Positions 11,301-23,386 are shown, counted from the stretch's first letter. The stretch: 64,000 bases of DNA from Kalmusia sp. IMI 367209 (GCA_027946365.1 JAPEUQ010000001.1:2108001-2172000), one strand, 5' to 3'. Numbers and translations: made by a program. Notes: generated by a model not told the origin, from the sequence alone.

Positions 11301-12024
11301 CGATCATGACTCTGGCGAAGATCGTGGAGAATACGCCCTCGATGGTCCAACTGCCAGGAAAGCTGATGGAACTGGAAAAAACGTTTTGAAGAGACGCCGA
11401 CGAGCGCGTACACCAGTCGAGCTAGACGACGAAGAAAAGCAGGAGAGGGCAAACGCTAGACGGCAAAAGGAAATCGATAAACAAATCAACGTCAAGAGTA
11501 CGATGTATGTGCATGATTCCGATGACGAGGATGACCCGGAGGCATGGGCGGCATTCTTTGCTGGGGAAGAGGCTCTGAGAGCGCAGAACAAAGTGAAGAA
11601 TGCAAAGTCACACATTCTGGGTAGCATAGAGCCTGCATCATCGAAGAAGAGGAAAGCGGATGGAGCGCAGGCTGAAGGAACCAAGAAACGCAAAACACCA
11701 CCTAGACGGAAAGCCGGACCGTTTGATTCTGATGAGAGCGACGAGGAAGCAGGCGGCAGAGATGATGACAGCAGCAGAGCTCCGTCAGAAGAAAGGCGAC
11801 CTGATCTAGATGATAGCGAGGATGAAGCTACCGATACGCCGCTATCGTCCCAACTTGCTGGTGCAATTGATGCACCGACGAACACTACAGCGCCATCTAG
11901 AAGTAAAGATAACGACGTAATCATGGTGGATGGCGACGATGAAGACGATGATGAAGTTGCTGTCCGCAGGCCTGCTGCGAGGAACATAAGAGCTGGTTTC
12001 GTCATTGATAGCGACTCAGAGTAG
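8354..12024 (+). CDS. TOF1: Topoisomerase 1-associated factor 1 / Timeless (replication fork protection), one apparent frameshift
   Basis: Exons 8354-8452, 8499-8730, 8779-10948 and 10997-12024, about 1,175 aa. The N-terminus carries the Timeless domain (ALGGIGDDG.YSFGDDAL, LLVPLTWPFEID, LYFIRNIVMLSPP). The middle holds the SWFLQAECARR helices. The next block (KPDNEERRVAMFKDNKLRLLLTLVGF) is in exon 4, and the tail is acidic with several Lys/Arg clusters, ending GFVIDSDSE. Tof1/Swi1 with Csm3/Swi3 stabilises paused replication forks and passes checkpoint signals. Exon 3 cannot be joined to exon 4 in frame: its donor at 10949 leaves two bases, while the conserved KPDNEER frame needs one. Removing one C from the C4 run at 10938-10941 gives a smooth junction. 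Probably a base-call error. Confidence 0.9.
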
Positions 12025-12259
12025 GACATTTGTTTTTGGGATTATTTCTGCATGCATGGATGCGGCGCTCCAGGTGAGGTATATGAGCGTTGGATACCCT
12101 CTCTTTTGAAAAGTGTCAATTCTGTCACGGTCATCAATCACATATTTCAATTGAATGCTACACACAAATGAAATTTCGCGAATGCACTCGCTCAACTCGC
12201 TGTCATATCATAGCCTCCGTCCTCAGCAGTTGAAAACCATTTTGGCGGTGTCTGGCGCC

Positions 12260-14754
12260 ATGGCTCGGTCGCGCCTTCCTTTTCGTGAAAGGAGGGCGTC
12301 AAGTGCTGTTGATGTTGAAGCGCATCGCCACTACCTCTTCAACTTCGCACCTCCACATACACGCTGCTCTACGCGCCGCATACTCCTGTAAGTGTTCCAT
12401 CCTTATTCCCCGCATTGCCACGTTGAAGACATGCTGAGCTATCCAGATCGTCACAAATTCGAAGAAATTCGCTCTCGGTGGGAAGCGGTCCAGATCTTGA
12501 ATGACGAGCAGCGGGCGAGAATGGTCGGTCGTAAAGAGAAGCCAGGTGCCCACCAGCCTCTCAGCGGCGACGAAGACACCGGCGCGAGCAAGTTCCGACG
12601 AAAGCTCAGCCACGGGTTGTCTTTCATCTCGTACCCGCTCTCACAGCGCAGACCAACACCAGTGCGTCCATCACTTCTCTCCAACGACCTGACCAACATC
12701 ATCGATATCCCGCACCCGCACGAATCGACTAGATTGCTATCCCCTCTTCGAGATCCATCTCTTCGCAGCTCTCAAGCGCTGCGCAAGGTGACGTCGAAGA
12801 ACTTTGGAACTCCAGCGAAGAGCTCAGACATAGATGCCACATCCAAGTCACTACCGCGCTCACACACTATGAGCTTCATTCCACGCCCTAGCCGAAGTGA
12901 ATCTGGGTCGCCGGTAATTGAGTCTGAGTCGGCACCCACACCACGGCCTCATGCTTTTGCCCTCGAGCAGGAAGTTTACGCTAGGCCCTCAAAGATACCG
13001 TCGCCTGGCCCGCCGGCTTCAGCACCCCGACAATCGAGCCCCCGTCAATACAAACCGAACCTTTCAACCCAGCAAGCAAAGCAAGTGGCTGCTGTTGATG
13101 CTTCAACGGGAATCAACACCCAATCTCCACCGAAAGCATCCGTGCGGTCATACACAACACCTAATTTGGTGAAACCAGCGCCTCCAGCTAATTTTATGTC
13201 TCCCCGAAAGTCGAACCAGAACAGAATCTCTAGCATTCCAACCCCTCAGAGGCCGAATATGAAAGAAAATTCCACTCCGACTGGCCATCGTCACGTTAAG
13301 AGGTTGTCCAACATTCAGGAGCACTCCCCTAGGCGAGAAAGCATCAATGGTCCTATAGTAGCTTCAAAGAGACGGTCGCTCAGGCCAGCCGGTACGCTGG
13401 CCCAAAGCAAAGTAGCTCGTACTACACCGCCAACATCGAGCAAACGTAATGGCTCCCAGGTCGTTGTCCAAACACCTTTGGCGGCCCAGCGAGCTGTGCA
13501 TAAGCGGAGTCCTCTTTATCCCATAGGCCCGCTAACCGCTTCTAATGGTACGGCAGTCTTTCAGTCTCGCCTGCTAGGTCCTGTAAGCCCGCCCACACCG
13601 CCAGCGAGCGACCATGCATCTGCACGGCCATCCTTGCCCCGAGCGAACACTGATAAAGACTTTCGTAAACGCACATTAACCACACCGTATAAACGTATTG
13701 GTGCTGGTATGTTACTGCGATCTCAAGCTGGAGCGAACAATGAGGTGAGACTCCCTCGTTCCTCCACCTACTATGGCCTTGTGGAAGGGTTTGACACTAC
13801 TCCACCTGTACCCCCGATTCCAGAGAAATATAGTACCGCGTCTATGCCTGTGCTTGTTCCAAAACATGAACCACCAAGAGTTCTGAGCAATCACCTCGAG
13901 CGAGAAAACGTGCAAATGCAAGATCGAAAGGAGACCCACCTATACTCTATCAATAGTTCACCTATTCCTGATCTCGGGTTGTACGTTTTGGGGAACAGAA
14001 AGAAGACCAAATCAAACGGTGATGTTAGGCGGACCAGAGAACTAGTTTCCAGGGATCAGTCGAAGCTCCGTGTCAATATTCCTGGAATTGGGCGAACATT
14101 CAGTGCCTCGCTACTCTTCTCGACTAGGCCTAGTACTGATGGGACGGTTACTTCACAATCCTGGTCTGCCAAAAACAGTCAGTTCATGGACTGTGCTAAT
14201 GTCGGTGTTTCTAAACAGGTTAAAGAATACATGCCGGCGTTGTACTGGGCTGGTCGTTTCCAATCTCGTTTCGATCAATGGCGTACAGAGGCGATGCAAG
14301 TTGAGCTCAACCCTGGATACAGATTTGAAGGGCCGCTCTCTCAGTGCAACCTTCACCAAGAGAAAGCAGCAGCATGTCACATCTTTCTTCAACTTCGCGA
14401 CCTATGCCTCTCCAATCAAGCGGCGGACAGTCTCTGGGTAAGTATGTCATTTCTGTTAATGTGACTTTATTTACCGTGGTGCAGGAGTTTGAACACAAAT
14501 ATCGTCAAGAGCATAATTTACTCGGCACGTCCTTCGATTTGCCTCCTCTCAACCCCAAGCCAGACGACGGGATCTCAAAACAAGGATCATTCGGTCGAGC
14601 TGTACGGAAGATGACACCGCGGAAGAGTAGCTTTGTCAATTTGCTCAAGGGCAAAGGTTGGAATAAGGAAGAGTTAATCTCAACTGGCGGATCGGCAGAT
14701 CATGAATTTACCCTCACCACCAAGACTTTCGAGTCTTCCGAGGAAGATCATTGA
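12260..14754 (+). CDS. Large Ser/Pro-rich fungal protein of unknown function
   Basis: Three exons: 12260-12387, 12439-14437 and 14485-14754; 798 aa. The start ATG sits in a good context (GCGCCATGG), and exon 1 encodes a basic segment ending CSTRRILL that continues into YPDRHKFEEIRSRW. Residues ~60-550 are low-complexity, rich in Ser, Pro, Arg and Thr, with several SPR/TPR-type possible phosphosites. A conserved-looking segment follows near the C-terminus (VKEYMPALYWAGRFQSRFDQW, then RDLCLSNQAADSLWEFEHKYRQEHN), interrupted by the second intron at a phase-0 site. This looks like a fungal-specific cytoplasmic or cell-cycle-related scaffold, but I know of no assigned function. The first intron's acceptor (GCTGAG) is the weakest part of the model. 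Confidence 0.7.
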
Positions 14755-15224
14755 AAGTTCCGATATCACCGAGGGACATGTACCTACCAAAGTTTCAACC
14801 TACACAGCGACGGTCAATGCGATTAGACGCATGGAATGATAAGTATGGTGACTTACGCAACCGAACGACAAAATGACGACATGTTTTCTATATCATAGAA
14901 GGTCTTTTATTGGAATCAGTGTGTGGGCGTCAGCTGTCGAATTTAGCAAGGGCTAGGGTTCGATTAGATTTTCCGGTGGAGAAAGCTGGAGCTTGCAAAG
15001 CTAGTCGTTTGCACCAATGCTTTGGCCTCTACTTTGGACTCGGGCGTAGTTCAGCATGATAAAACTCGGCTGTACAACCAAAGCATTAACGAAAAATACT
15101 AATATGGCTTGTCGGCTACGTCGACACAGTCAAAATGTGTAGTATATTGTATATTAATGAAAGTTTCAAGCCACTGATCTTTCTTACTTCTGTGTACATA
15201 ATCGCTTCTATTGATGTCATTATT
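14755..15224. other. Convergent 3' intergenic region
   Basis: Lies between the 3' ends of the Ser/Pro-rich protein gene (plus) and the thioesterase gene (minus). It is relatively AT-rich and I see no coding signal or structured RNA. Confidence 0.5.
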
Positions 15225-16073
15225 TCACTCTTTCTTTTCCGGCTTCGGTGACAGTTCGTCTGTAATATTATTGGGATCTTTCCATGCCAGCGAGATGAAC
15301 TTAGTGTGACTGCCTCGAGCGAAGATCTCGTCATTGCTGTTCTTGAATTGAATGGACGTGAATGCCATGGTTTTACCGACTGTGGCCTTGTGTTAGTTTT
15401 TTGGCTTTTTGCTGAGAGGGGCGGGAGTTGGAGCGGAGGGAATAATTCAAAATTAGTATGGAATGAGAGAAAGCATACATTTATCACAAGATACTTCTGC
15501 TTTGATCAAATCGCCGATTTTACCACCGGATGAAAGATAGGTTACGTTCAGGTCTGTGGATACACCGGTCGCGAAGAGGCCGCGCGAGGCGACGGCCAGG
15601 GAGCCGCCGAGGTCGACTAGGGAGTGTTAGCTATTGTTGCCGGGGTAGCGTTCGGGAGACGATACCCATGCTAGCTATCGTTCCACCGTGCAGAATGTTG
15701 AGGCGGTTCTGAGGAGTTCAATTTAGGCTTATCAAGAATGTATTGTAATGGAACTGACAGTGTGGTGTTTTTCAATTGGCAGCTCGAACGTGACGCGGCC
15801 TGGGACGGCAGAGGTCACTCGCAGCTGTAGATTATGTTAGGGTATCTTTAGACTCGTCTTACGTCTGGCCGCAACATACGTTATCTAGTAATCTGTACTC
15901 GAATTTAATATCTTTGAGTTATCATTCCAGGAAATCGGACTTATTTACCTCGGTTCCAGCCCAGACGATGCTCGGAACGACTCCCACACCTGCTCGATTG
16001 ATTAACTTTGGCGTGTATCGTGGAATGGGAAATTTAGTATGCCTACAGATCGCACAAACCTCAATGCAGGCAT
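15225..16073 (-). CDS. Hotdog-fold acyl-CoA thioesterase (PaaI/ACOT13-like), seven exons
   Basis: Minus-strand exons: 16073-16047, 15989-15949, 15892-15880 (13 nt), 15824-15759, 15708-15666, 15616-15479 and 15379-15225. All frames close, giving 160 aa. The core shows the 4HBT hotdog signature: NRLNILHGGTIASMVDLGG (HGG motif and the Asp on the long helix), then ATGVSTDLNVTYL and a C-terminal FARGSHTKFISLAW. Such proteins hydrolyse acyl-CoA thioesters, usually as tetramers in mitochondria or peroxisomes. The N-terminal segment VWESFRASSGLEP reads straight into LLDNLRVTSA only if the 13-nt exon is used, so I keep it. No ORF longer than about 60 codons covers the gene. It is divergent from TFB2 across a 289-bp promoter. 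Confidence 0.85.
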
Positions 16074-16112
16074 TGTTTCAATGTCTATCTTCAGTCGTGA
16101 AGGAGTGAGGTT

Positions 16113-16171
16113 CGCTCCGCTCGGCAGTTCGTGATGCTATCGTTACAGCTAGCGAGGGGCGGAGCGGAGCG
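16113..16171. repeat. Inverted repeat in a divergent promoter
   Basis: CGCTCCGCTC at 16113-16122 is matched by its reverse complement GAGCGGAGCG at 16162-16171, with 39 bp between the arms. A related CGCTCCGCG half lies just downstream, near 16190. It sits between the thioesterase (minus) and TFB2 (plus) genes and could be paired binding sites for a GC-box type regulator. It could also simply be a GC-rich coincidence. Confidence 0.5.
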
Positions 16172-16362
16172 GGTCGATTCCCTCTATAGCGCTCCGCGCT
16201 TGGCGTCTTCTCCTACGTCAACGTCAATGAACCTTAGGCCGCAGTGCGTGGCTTCCTTACCTACATATACTACAAGCGCGACACAGGCAGCTAGCCCATG
16301 GATTCCAGCACAGGACCATGATATCCCGGTAACCTACGTATCTCCAGCCCACATCAACCGCG

Positions 16363-17890
16363 ATGTCGGCTTCATCCTCCCAAGCGCTCGATTACCTCGA
16401 GCAGCTCCCTGTGCAGACACATAGGAGGCTTTATGAGCAGCCGTCGACAGTTCTGGCCATCTTCCGATGCATGCTACCGCATCTGGGTGCGTATCTGCAG
16501 CTCCGTGAAGCGTGTGAGGAACAGAACCGCTGATCTAGCTACAGCAAAGACGATCGTTATGGCCATGCTCTACATGCCCGCACCATTTCCCTCCTCCGAC
16601 CTAGACGCGTGGTTCCGCCCTGACGCTACCAAAACGAAGAGAGACGCTATCGCTATCCTCGAGAAACTGCACATTATTGTTGCCAAGCAGGATGACGCAC
16701 GGCAAATATCTTACGAGCTGTACAAAAGCTTCGCTTCGTCGCTGCGGCAGGCGCTAGAGGGAAGCGGATCGCACAGGTCCTTTGGCGTTCCGTCTAATAA
16801 ACCCGATGCGCACAGAGTCAAGGTAGACTTTTTGGACAGCTATTCACAGAGGCAGTGGGAGAATATCTTGTTTTACATGGTTGGGAATACGGTGGGCTTC
16901 AGGAGCTCAGGAGCACAGGATATAGGTGAAGGGACGAAGCGGCTACTGAAGATGGCCGGTTTCGTGGGTAGGGACGCGAAAATCACTCGAGATGGCTTTA
17001 CGTTTGTGCTGCAGGACACGAATGCGCAGGTGTGGAGTCTGCTTGTCGCCTATCTGAGGAACGCTCAACAGGTTCATCTTCTCTTCCCACGTACCAATCT
17101 GAGACCTGACCAAACGCAGCTTCAAATGTCCGAGACAGATGTGCTCAACTTCCTCTTCATGCTCGGCTCCCTTGAGCTCGGCCAGGACTACTCCACCGCT
17201 ACCCTTTCCCCGACTCAACTCCAAATGCTCGAGGACCTCGCCGAGTTCGGGATTGTCTACCGATCACACAAAGAAGCCTCCACCTTCTACCCCACCCGCC
17301 TCGCCGTAACACTGACCTCAGATGCCGGGGCTCTATCGCAGGCCGCAGACACTCAGGCCTCAGCCGCCTCACAAACCACTCCCTTAGGAGTCGGCGCCAC
17401 CTCCAAATCCTTCATCATCCTGGAGACTAATTATCGACTGTATGCCTACACCAACTCCCTACTCCAGATTGCTGTCCTCTCACTCTTCACCAAATTGACC
17501 ACCCGCTTCCCCAACCTCGTCTCCGGCAAACTTACCCGCAAATCCATCTCCAACGCCGTTAAGAAGGGCATCACCTCTTCTCAAATCATCGCCTATCTGG
17601 AGTCCCACGCGCATCCTCAAATGCAGAAGAATAAGCCTTTCCTGCCGCCGACAGTCATGGATCAGATTAGGCTGTGGGAGTATGAAAGGGAGCGGATGGA
17701 GACGCATGAGGGATATTTAATGAGGGATTTTGCGAATGAGAAGGAATATCAGGAGTTGGTACAGTATGCGAAGGATAATGGGGTGCTGGTCTGGCAGAAC
17801 GATGAAAGGATGTGGTTTTTCGTGGACGATGTCGAGGTAGTGGGAAAGAAGATTCAGAGAGATTCGTCTAAGGCGGCGGGGAGGAAGTAA
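16363..17890 (+). CDS. TFB2: TFIIH subunit Tfb2 (p52)
   Basis: Two exons, 16363-16486 and 16545-17890, 489 aa. The 58-bp intron joins HLA-KTIVMAML in frame; the exon 2 ORF reads on upstream through the intron, giving a false start near 16433. The protein begins with the LEQLP motif typical of p52, then has the wHTH-rich body (YMPAPFPSSDLDAWF, YEHKEASTFYPTRLAV-like segment) and the C-terminal QMQKNKPFLPPTVMDQIRLWE region that contacts Tfb5. Tfb2 anchors the XPB helicase in core TFIIH and stimulates its ATPase, serving RNA polymerase II initiation and nucleotide excision repair. Length agrees with human p52 (462) and yeast Tfb2 (513). Confidence 0.92.
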
Positions 17891-18069
17891 GGAAAATGGA
17901 GACTAAGGTTAAGGGTGCACGGACGGAATTAGAGATGCATTTTTGGCGTTGTAGGATGGACGGTCATGGTAAAAGGATACTCCCGGGTTTAGATTTTTGA
18001 GTCGGCGGCAAGGCTGACTCGGAAGCATTGAAGCATTCGGTACGATAAGAGTAGAATGATATTAATCCA

Positions 18070-19157
18070 CTACACATCTAAGCGGCCCCAGAAAGGCATC
18101 TCCGCCAGCGCCATCAGCTCATCACTCGTCTCCTCCGCATCGAAGTAATATTCGACACTCAACTGCACCTCATTCGGTTTATTCAGGCTCCTCAGATACG
18201 TCCTCGCCATCCCAGAATCCTCTTCGTACTTGTCCAACACTTCGTTCCACTCCTCTTCTGTCCCTGCCAGACGTGCAGTATCCATCCTCGGAAGATGCGT
18301 CCCCACAATATCGAAAACCAATCTTTGCAGACCTCCTCCTGGACGACTTTTCTCGCACGCGTACTCCACATCGCTAGGGCTTAGTCTCTGGCTCTTTAAT
18401 ACGCCGCAATAACTCTCGTACATTCTATTCATCGCATAGTCCGTGAATTCGGGACATAACAACTTGTCGCCCAACACCCATGCTTGGCGATCCATGGTGT
18501 CGCGTTCTCTGCTTAGGGGTGGTAGCGTGTACTTTCCGAAATACATCCACTCGACGAAGAGGCGGAAGATGGTGGGCAAATCGTCGGGTAGTCGTATTAG
18601 CTTCTCCTTGCGCTCACGAAAATCTCGTGTACATGCTGTTTTGAAGAAGCGAGAGTGGTAAGAGAGGAGATTCTGGGGAAGACACCAGGCTTGTGAAGTA
18701 TAAGGGTCATCGCCGATGAGGACTTCAATCCCCGGCCCATTGAGTCTGTGTAGAAGGGATCAGTGTGAGTTCGCAAGAGCCAAAAGTGAGACTAGTAGCA
18801 AGGCAAAACCCGAGGTGCAAGCCCACCACGCCCGTCATTCTGTCATTTTCGCCGGTGGGCTGACGAGAAATACTTACAGGTTCAATAGGTCAGACCTCGT
18901 CCGTTCGTCGCTACCAAAGCTCCATTTCCCTTGTTTGGAAATATTCTGGGGCAGCTTTGGTCTCCAAATTGATTCATTCCTGTAATCTTCTAGTCTCAAT
19001 TCTTCCAAGCTGAACTGTTTGCAATCATCCCTTGTGGTAATGGTCTGATACGCGATCCAGCAATCGGTCCTTTCTGATCTTGACGCTTCTTTTTCCCAGT
19101 GATATGGAGGTGGAGGAATGTTCTGGGTACTTAAAGGTTTTTCAGTATTTGTGACAC
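18070..19157 (-). CDS. BTB/POZ-domain protein (5' end unresolved)
   Basis: Last exon 18745-18070 and an upstream exon ending at 18878, joined by a 132-bp intron. The last exon carries a BTB fold: LNGPGIEVLIGDDP, then LPQNLLSYHSRFFKTACTRDFRE, then FRLFVEWMYFGKY. A C-terminal helical extension follows. The upstream exon encodes YQTITTRDDCKQFSLEELRLEDYR; the EELRLEDY element recurs in fungal BTB proteins and resembles a nucleoporin-type segment. That exon stays open back to about 19157 but has no ATG, and an in-frame TGA precedes it, so at least one 5' exon is missing from my model or the 5' end is broken. BTB proteins of this type are probable adaptor or substrate-receptor proteins; the partner is unknown. 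Confidence 0.65.
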
Positions 19158-19480
19158 GATAGAATTGGGACGTAATACATCATATCGTCTGTCGAGATTC
19201 CGGAGGCCAAAGACAGCTACGTTCGTGTAGAAAAGTATCGACGTTGACGGGCGATCGCAATGCGATAACTTTTGGGTATCGTGTATAATTTGAGTAAAGC
19301 AAGACGTGAAAGCGGGGGTTAATGAGCACTCCAGCTGGATCGGCCAAGGCAGGCTGTCGTGAGCCCAATTGGGTATAGTTTTAGGCAACAATCGGAGGCC
19401 TTGTAGCTCACGAACAAACAACACCAAGTACAGGTGGTCAAATGTCTGGCTTTCCAACGTTTTTTTGCTGCCGCGTGGTT

Positions 19481-20323
19481 TCATGTTTTCTCTACGACCA
19501 CTGCGTCTTTCTTCGCCGGCCTCTCTCCAAAGATGTCGCTCCCAACCCTGACCTCATCACTCCCCATAGCAATAGCACCCTCGAAATCCGCACTCATTCC
19601 CATACTCAACTCCAGCTTCTCTTTCTCCCATCCCAACTCCTCCGCAACTTTATCCCTAATATCCCTCAAGCACACAAAATCCTCATTCTCGTTCTCCGGC
19701 GTCGTAGCTTTACTCCTGGCGATCGCGCCAATAGTCATCAACCCTATAAAGAGTAGATGCGGGCACTTTTCCACGATGTACTTCCCCAGCGCAAGAGCAT
19801 CACCAGGCTCCACACCGGACTTGGATTCCTCGCCGCTGGTGTTGACCTGCACCATGACGCGCAATGGTTCTGCGTCCGCATTACTCTCTATCAGTGCCTT
19901 ACGACCCTTTTCTAGCTCGTTGCACTTCTTCTCGCTGTCCACGCTGCTCACGCACCACAGGTTGGGTATTTGCTCTGCCAAATGCTTGCACTTGTTCGAT
20001 TGCAGACCGCCGATAAAATGCCATCGTATTGAGCGTGGAAGAAGCTTCGACTTCTCTAGTAATTCTTGGACATAGTTTTCGCCGAAGTGCGTGTGGAGGG
20101 GCTGCGGCTGCTGATGCAACGCGAGGATGTCGGTCGCGGGCTTGAGTTTAGAGACGGCTATTAGACGGATCTGTTGCCGTTAGCTGGGTAGAGGTGGGGC
20201 GGAGGGGTAGATACGGACATGTTTGGAGGATTTGTTGGCGGCGGAAATGCGGGAGGTTATACTGGTGAGGTTTTCGGCGAGTTGCTTTGCGCGTTGGGGA
20301 TTAATCTGCATTTCGTCGGCCAT
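19481..20323 (-). CDS. Pyridoxal phosphate homeostasis protein (YggS/PROSC family)
   Basis: Two minus-strand exons, 20323-20219 and 20170-19481, 264 aa, close to yeast Ybl036c (257). The intron is 48 bp, phase 0. Exon 2 opens with IRLIAVSKLKPATD, where the Lys at about 43 is the residue that binds PLP. It is followed by HFGENYVQE, then the WHFIGGLQSNKCKHL stretch, then LRVMVQVNTSGEESKSG, and the ending LSMGMSADFEGAIAMGSDEVRVGSDIFG is diagnostic. These proteins fold as a single TIM barrel and buffer free PLP. All hallmark residues are present. A 213-codon ORF on the opposite strand is only the shadow of this gene. Confidence 0.93.
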
Positions 20324-22746
20324 TTTTGAGCTTGGGGAGGTCGAGTGGATGTAAGAAGCTAGTGATTCGTTGGCGTCACTTCAGCCCTGTATGGAGATCA
20401 ATGCTTGGCACGAATGCCTCGCGTCGTTCGGCTTCGTATCTTGAGATCGCCAATTTCACACATCCGTCTTTTTGGCTGTGAAGTGCAATGTAAATCACCG
20501 GTCATTGATTCGCGCGTGAACTGGAGAAATTGTGCCTTCGTGAGCATCTTCCGCAAATCCCACCTGCCCATCTAAACATCTACCGAGCTACCTTCTAAGG
20601 AGTTCGTCTAACGATCATCGAGTTTTGGAAAAGGCTAGAGAAAGCCTATATTTATTTTTATAAGAGCCAAGCTAAAGCGCTCGTGCGAGAAAGGTCGTGA
20701 CTATCCGAAGCCCAACGCCGCTAGAGCAGAAGCCGATCTGGGGTGCCTATGCGACCACCGTGGCCGACGAACCATCACCACAATCAGCAAGACTCACACG
20801 GAGAAACAGGAAGGGTCAATTTCGTATAACGGGGTCATTTCGCCGGTTCAAATGGCTTTTTGGCGCCCCACCGCATTTCTCGTATAATCTCACCACCAGG
20901 GTGTCACAAAGGCCACTTTGCATCTTCGAAGACAATCATCGTGCAAGAGCCATGTGAACAACCATCCCTCGTACAAATCCTGATTTAATGGAACATTCTC
21001 CGCAAACACCTTCCGTAGAATCAAATCCCAAAGTCGTTCTCAATCAAGTTTCTTACCAGCTTTTCGGCATGATTAAAGAGTCCTCCTTCCGCTTCTTCAT
21101 CACGCTCCTCTTAGTTATCCAGGCACTCTGCTGGTCTCTGACCTTACTCGAATTGATCAGTCCCGGAAAGTCCCTCTCACTGCTGCGCACGTCGAGCGAT
21201 ATACTATCCCAATTTCTCTCGCGACGATCGTATACGGCCGGCACACTCTCGTATAGGGATTTGCGTCTCCGTCTCTGAGCCGTGCTATCGCATCCATCAG
21301 AATACTTGCATCAATCCTGCGTACCGCTACGCGTCCATCAACTTTTCAACTCTAAGCGTCTTCGTATGCTCTGAATGCATAGCGTGAGGAGTAGCCACCC
21401 GACTGTGGGAGCATGCTATGGGAACGATCGTACATTGTAACTATGTACTGTCATGTCAACTCTCCATCCTCTCAGCAGCAACACACCCACAACAATGACC
21501 CTGTATACTCGGTATGGTTAAGAGCCATGGTAATTTTCGCATTACCTGCCCATAGGCGTACCTACGACCTTTCGGTGGCATTTCCACAATTGTACCGACC
21601 GATCCTGGCCAGCAAACTACGCAGTCTCACTTCAACATTTACCGTGGCTCTATAGAGATCTAGGGTGTTCAACTCTATGCTGACTAGCTGAATATGGAGA
21701 GACGATCAGACTTCCATTTGATAGTGTAGCAACCCTATCGTAAACGAGGACCGGGTGCATAGTGGTACTATCACTGTCGACAGACTGGTGGATCCATCGA
21801 AATGGACGAGTATTTATCTGCTATCCTAAGTCATCCGTTGGCTGATTGACCCTTCGAGGCTTGTGGATCCAAACACATGTGGTATTGCGTTTCTGTGCTC
21901 AAGGCTGGCACTGCGCGGCGATCTTAGATACGGTATGTTCCTAATTAAGGCATTAGTCTTCACTGACAGGGACTAGGGATCTCACCAACACGACAGCCTT
22001 GCATTTCTTAGATGTCATCCTCCAGCCTTTGTATAGTTTCAGGTTGTCAGCTTTCGCACGGCGTGTTGCTCTAAGGCAACTTCTACGCACGCGACATGTA
22101 TGTCATCTGATGGGCTAAGGATGTACAACGGATAGACGTACCACGAGATTGCTTCTTAAATATCACACACGGGCCGGTTTTGCGGGCATATTCTATTTTT
22201 CGATAAGGCCACGAGCATAACGAGCAGTACAGGTATACTCAAGTACTTGCAATTGAGCAAATATATTGGTGATGGATGATGGCAAGCAAATGTATTGATG
22301 ATGTAGCGTTAGGCGCTGTTTCATCGTTACATCAGTCGAGGATATGTGACTGTGGATTGTGGGTATTATTGGCGCTGCAAGTAATATCGTCAAAACTATT
22401 CTCCCTTTTCTTCTTCCTTAAAATTCGTTTCTTTACTTTGGGTCATAGGAGTCAGAATTGTTGAAACATGCATTTTAGATCCTGATCACGGCTTAACAGA
22501 TAGAATTGTATTCAAAATAGGGAACCAAATGCAGGATTTGAAAGGTGACGACTTGGAGCAGATAATCAAAAGTAGCCTTTGAATTTTCTGAATGTTAATT
22601 TCTGTAGCGAGGGTGAATGTATGGAATATTGCCTGTAAGGTCCGGGCATTCCATGTAATAGTGCGCTCACAAGATAAGAACATTTATTTAAAGAATAGCG
22701 ATAGCAAGTGATTTTCTTGCAGATAATAAGATAAGCAAATCCCAGC
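20324..22746. other. Gene-poor region of about 2.4 kb
   Basis: Two short plus-strand ORFs stand out. 20697-20957 has 86 codons, is basic and shows no hallmark. 20988-21278 has 96 codons with one clear hydrophobic segment (FFITLLLVIQALCWSLTLLEL), so it might encode a small single-pass membrane protein. Neither has introns, a recognisable family or a convincing promoter, so I do not call them as genes. The rest shows no coding signal, repeats or transposon ends. Confidence 0.4.
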
Positions 22747-23386
22747 TCAATAACAGCCACCCTCAAAAGGGCCATCGAAACCCCACTGAGCAATCGTTCC
22801 TGGCTCTTTATGCCTGTTCTGGACATAAAAGACCCATTTTTTGTCATGCCACTCAATCAAATCGACACCATCAAGAGTCACCGCATTGACACTCACGTAG
22901 TTTAACGGCTTTCCATCGTAGCCTGTGATGTTATCAAGGGGCTTTGTTCTCCACACCTTCTGTGTCTTCCCTTTACTCTCTCTACCAGCCCATTTTTCGA
23001 CATCAAGGTCATGTTGCACCCACTGCGCCGCGACACCAAATGTCCGCACGCCACAGTTCTTGCAGAAGTGCCATTCTGACTTTGAAGCGGGCCCATTAGA
23101 TTTATATGCACCAAGCTCTTCGATCGTGGAAGGAGATATCAAGACGAAGTCCACCGCGGCATCTATAGGACGGCAGTGGAACATGGCCATCTTGAAGAAT
23201 TAGTGTTAACATAAAGGAGTATAGTTGATGATGAACTACTTTGTGGCAAACTGTACAGTTGCATTTATAGATCCGGATAGACTTTGGGAATGGATCAGTG
23301 CTGGTTTCGGGTGGAAATGTAAGACGCAATTGATATTGGACAGCTTCACAATGGCAGGAGCCATTGTAGACTTTGGTCGATGTCAT
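22747..23386 (-). CDS. GFA-domain (CENP-V/GFA superfamily) zinc protein
   Basis: Two minus-strand exons, 23386-23240 and 23190-22747, 196 aa, with a 49-bp intron in phase 0. The zinc ligand pattern of the glutathione-dependent formaldehyde-activating (GFA) superfamily is complete: GSCHC (C11, C13), CNCTVCHK (C42, C44, C47), FHC and FCKNCG (C92, C95). Despite the name, most fungal members have no proven role in formaldehyde metabolism; they are small beta-sheet proteins with two zinc sites. The C-terminal end IAQWGFDGPFEGG is typical. No neighbour suggests a pathway. Confidence 0.88.

Noticed and set aside
11304..12029. 241-codon Ser-rich minus-strand ORF
   Set aside because: It is the antisense shadow of the acidic, low-complexity Tof1 tail; the sense strand is clearly coding.
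19131..19484. 117-codon minus-strand ORF between the BTB and PLP homeostasis genes
   Set aside because: No recognisable motif and not in phase with the BTB exon; probably leader or non-coding.
19434..20075. 213-codon plus-strand ORF
   Set aside because: Antisense shadow of the PLP homeostasis protein gene, whose motifs are complete.
20697..21278. Two short ORFs as orphan genes
   Set aside because: Possible but unsupported; mentioned under the gene-poor region only.
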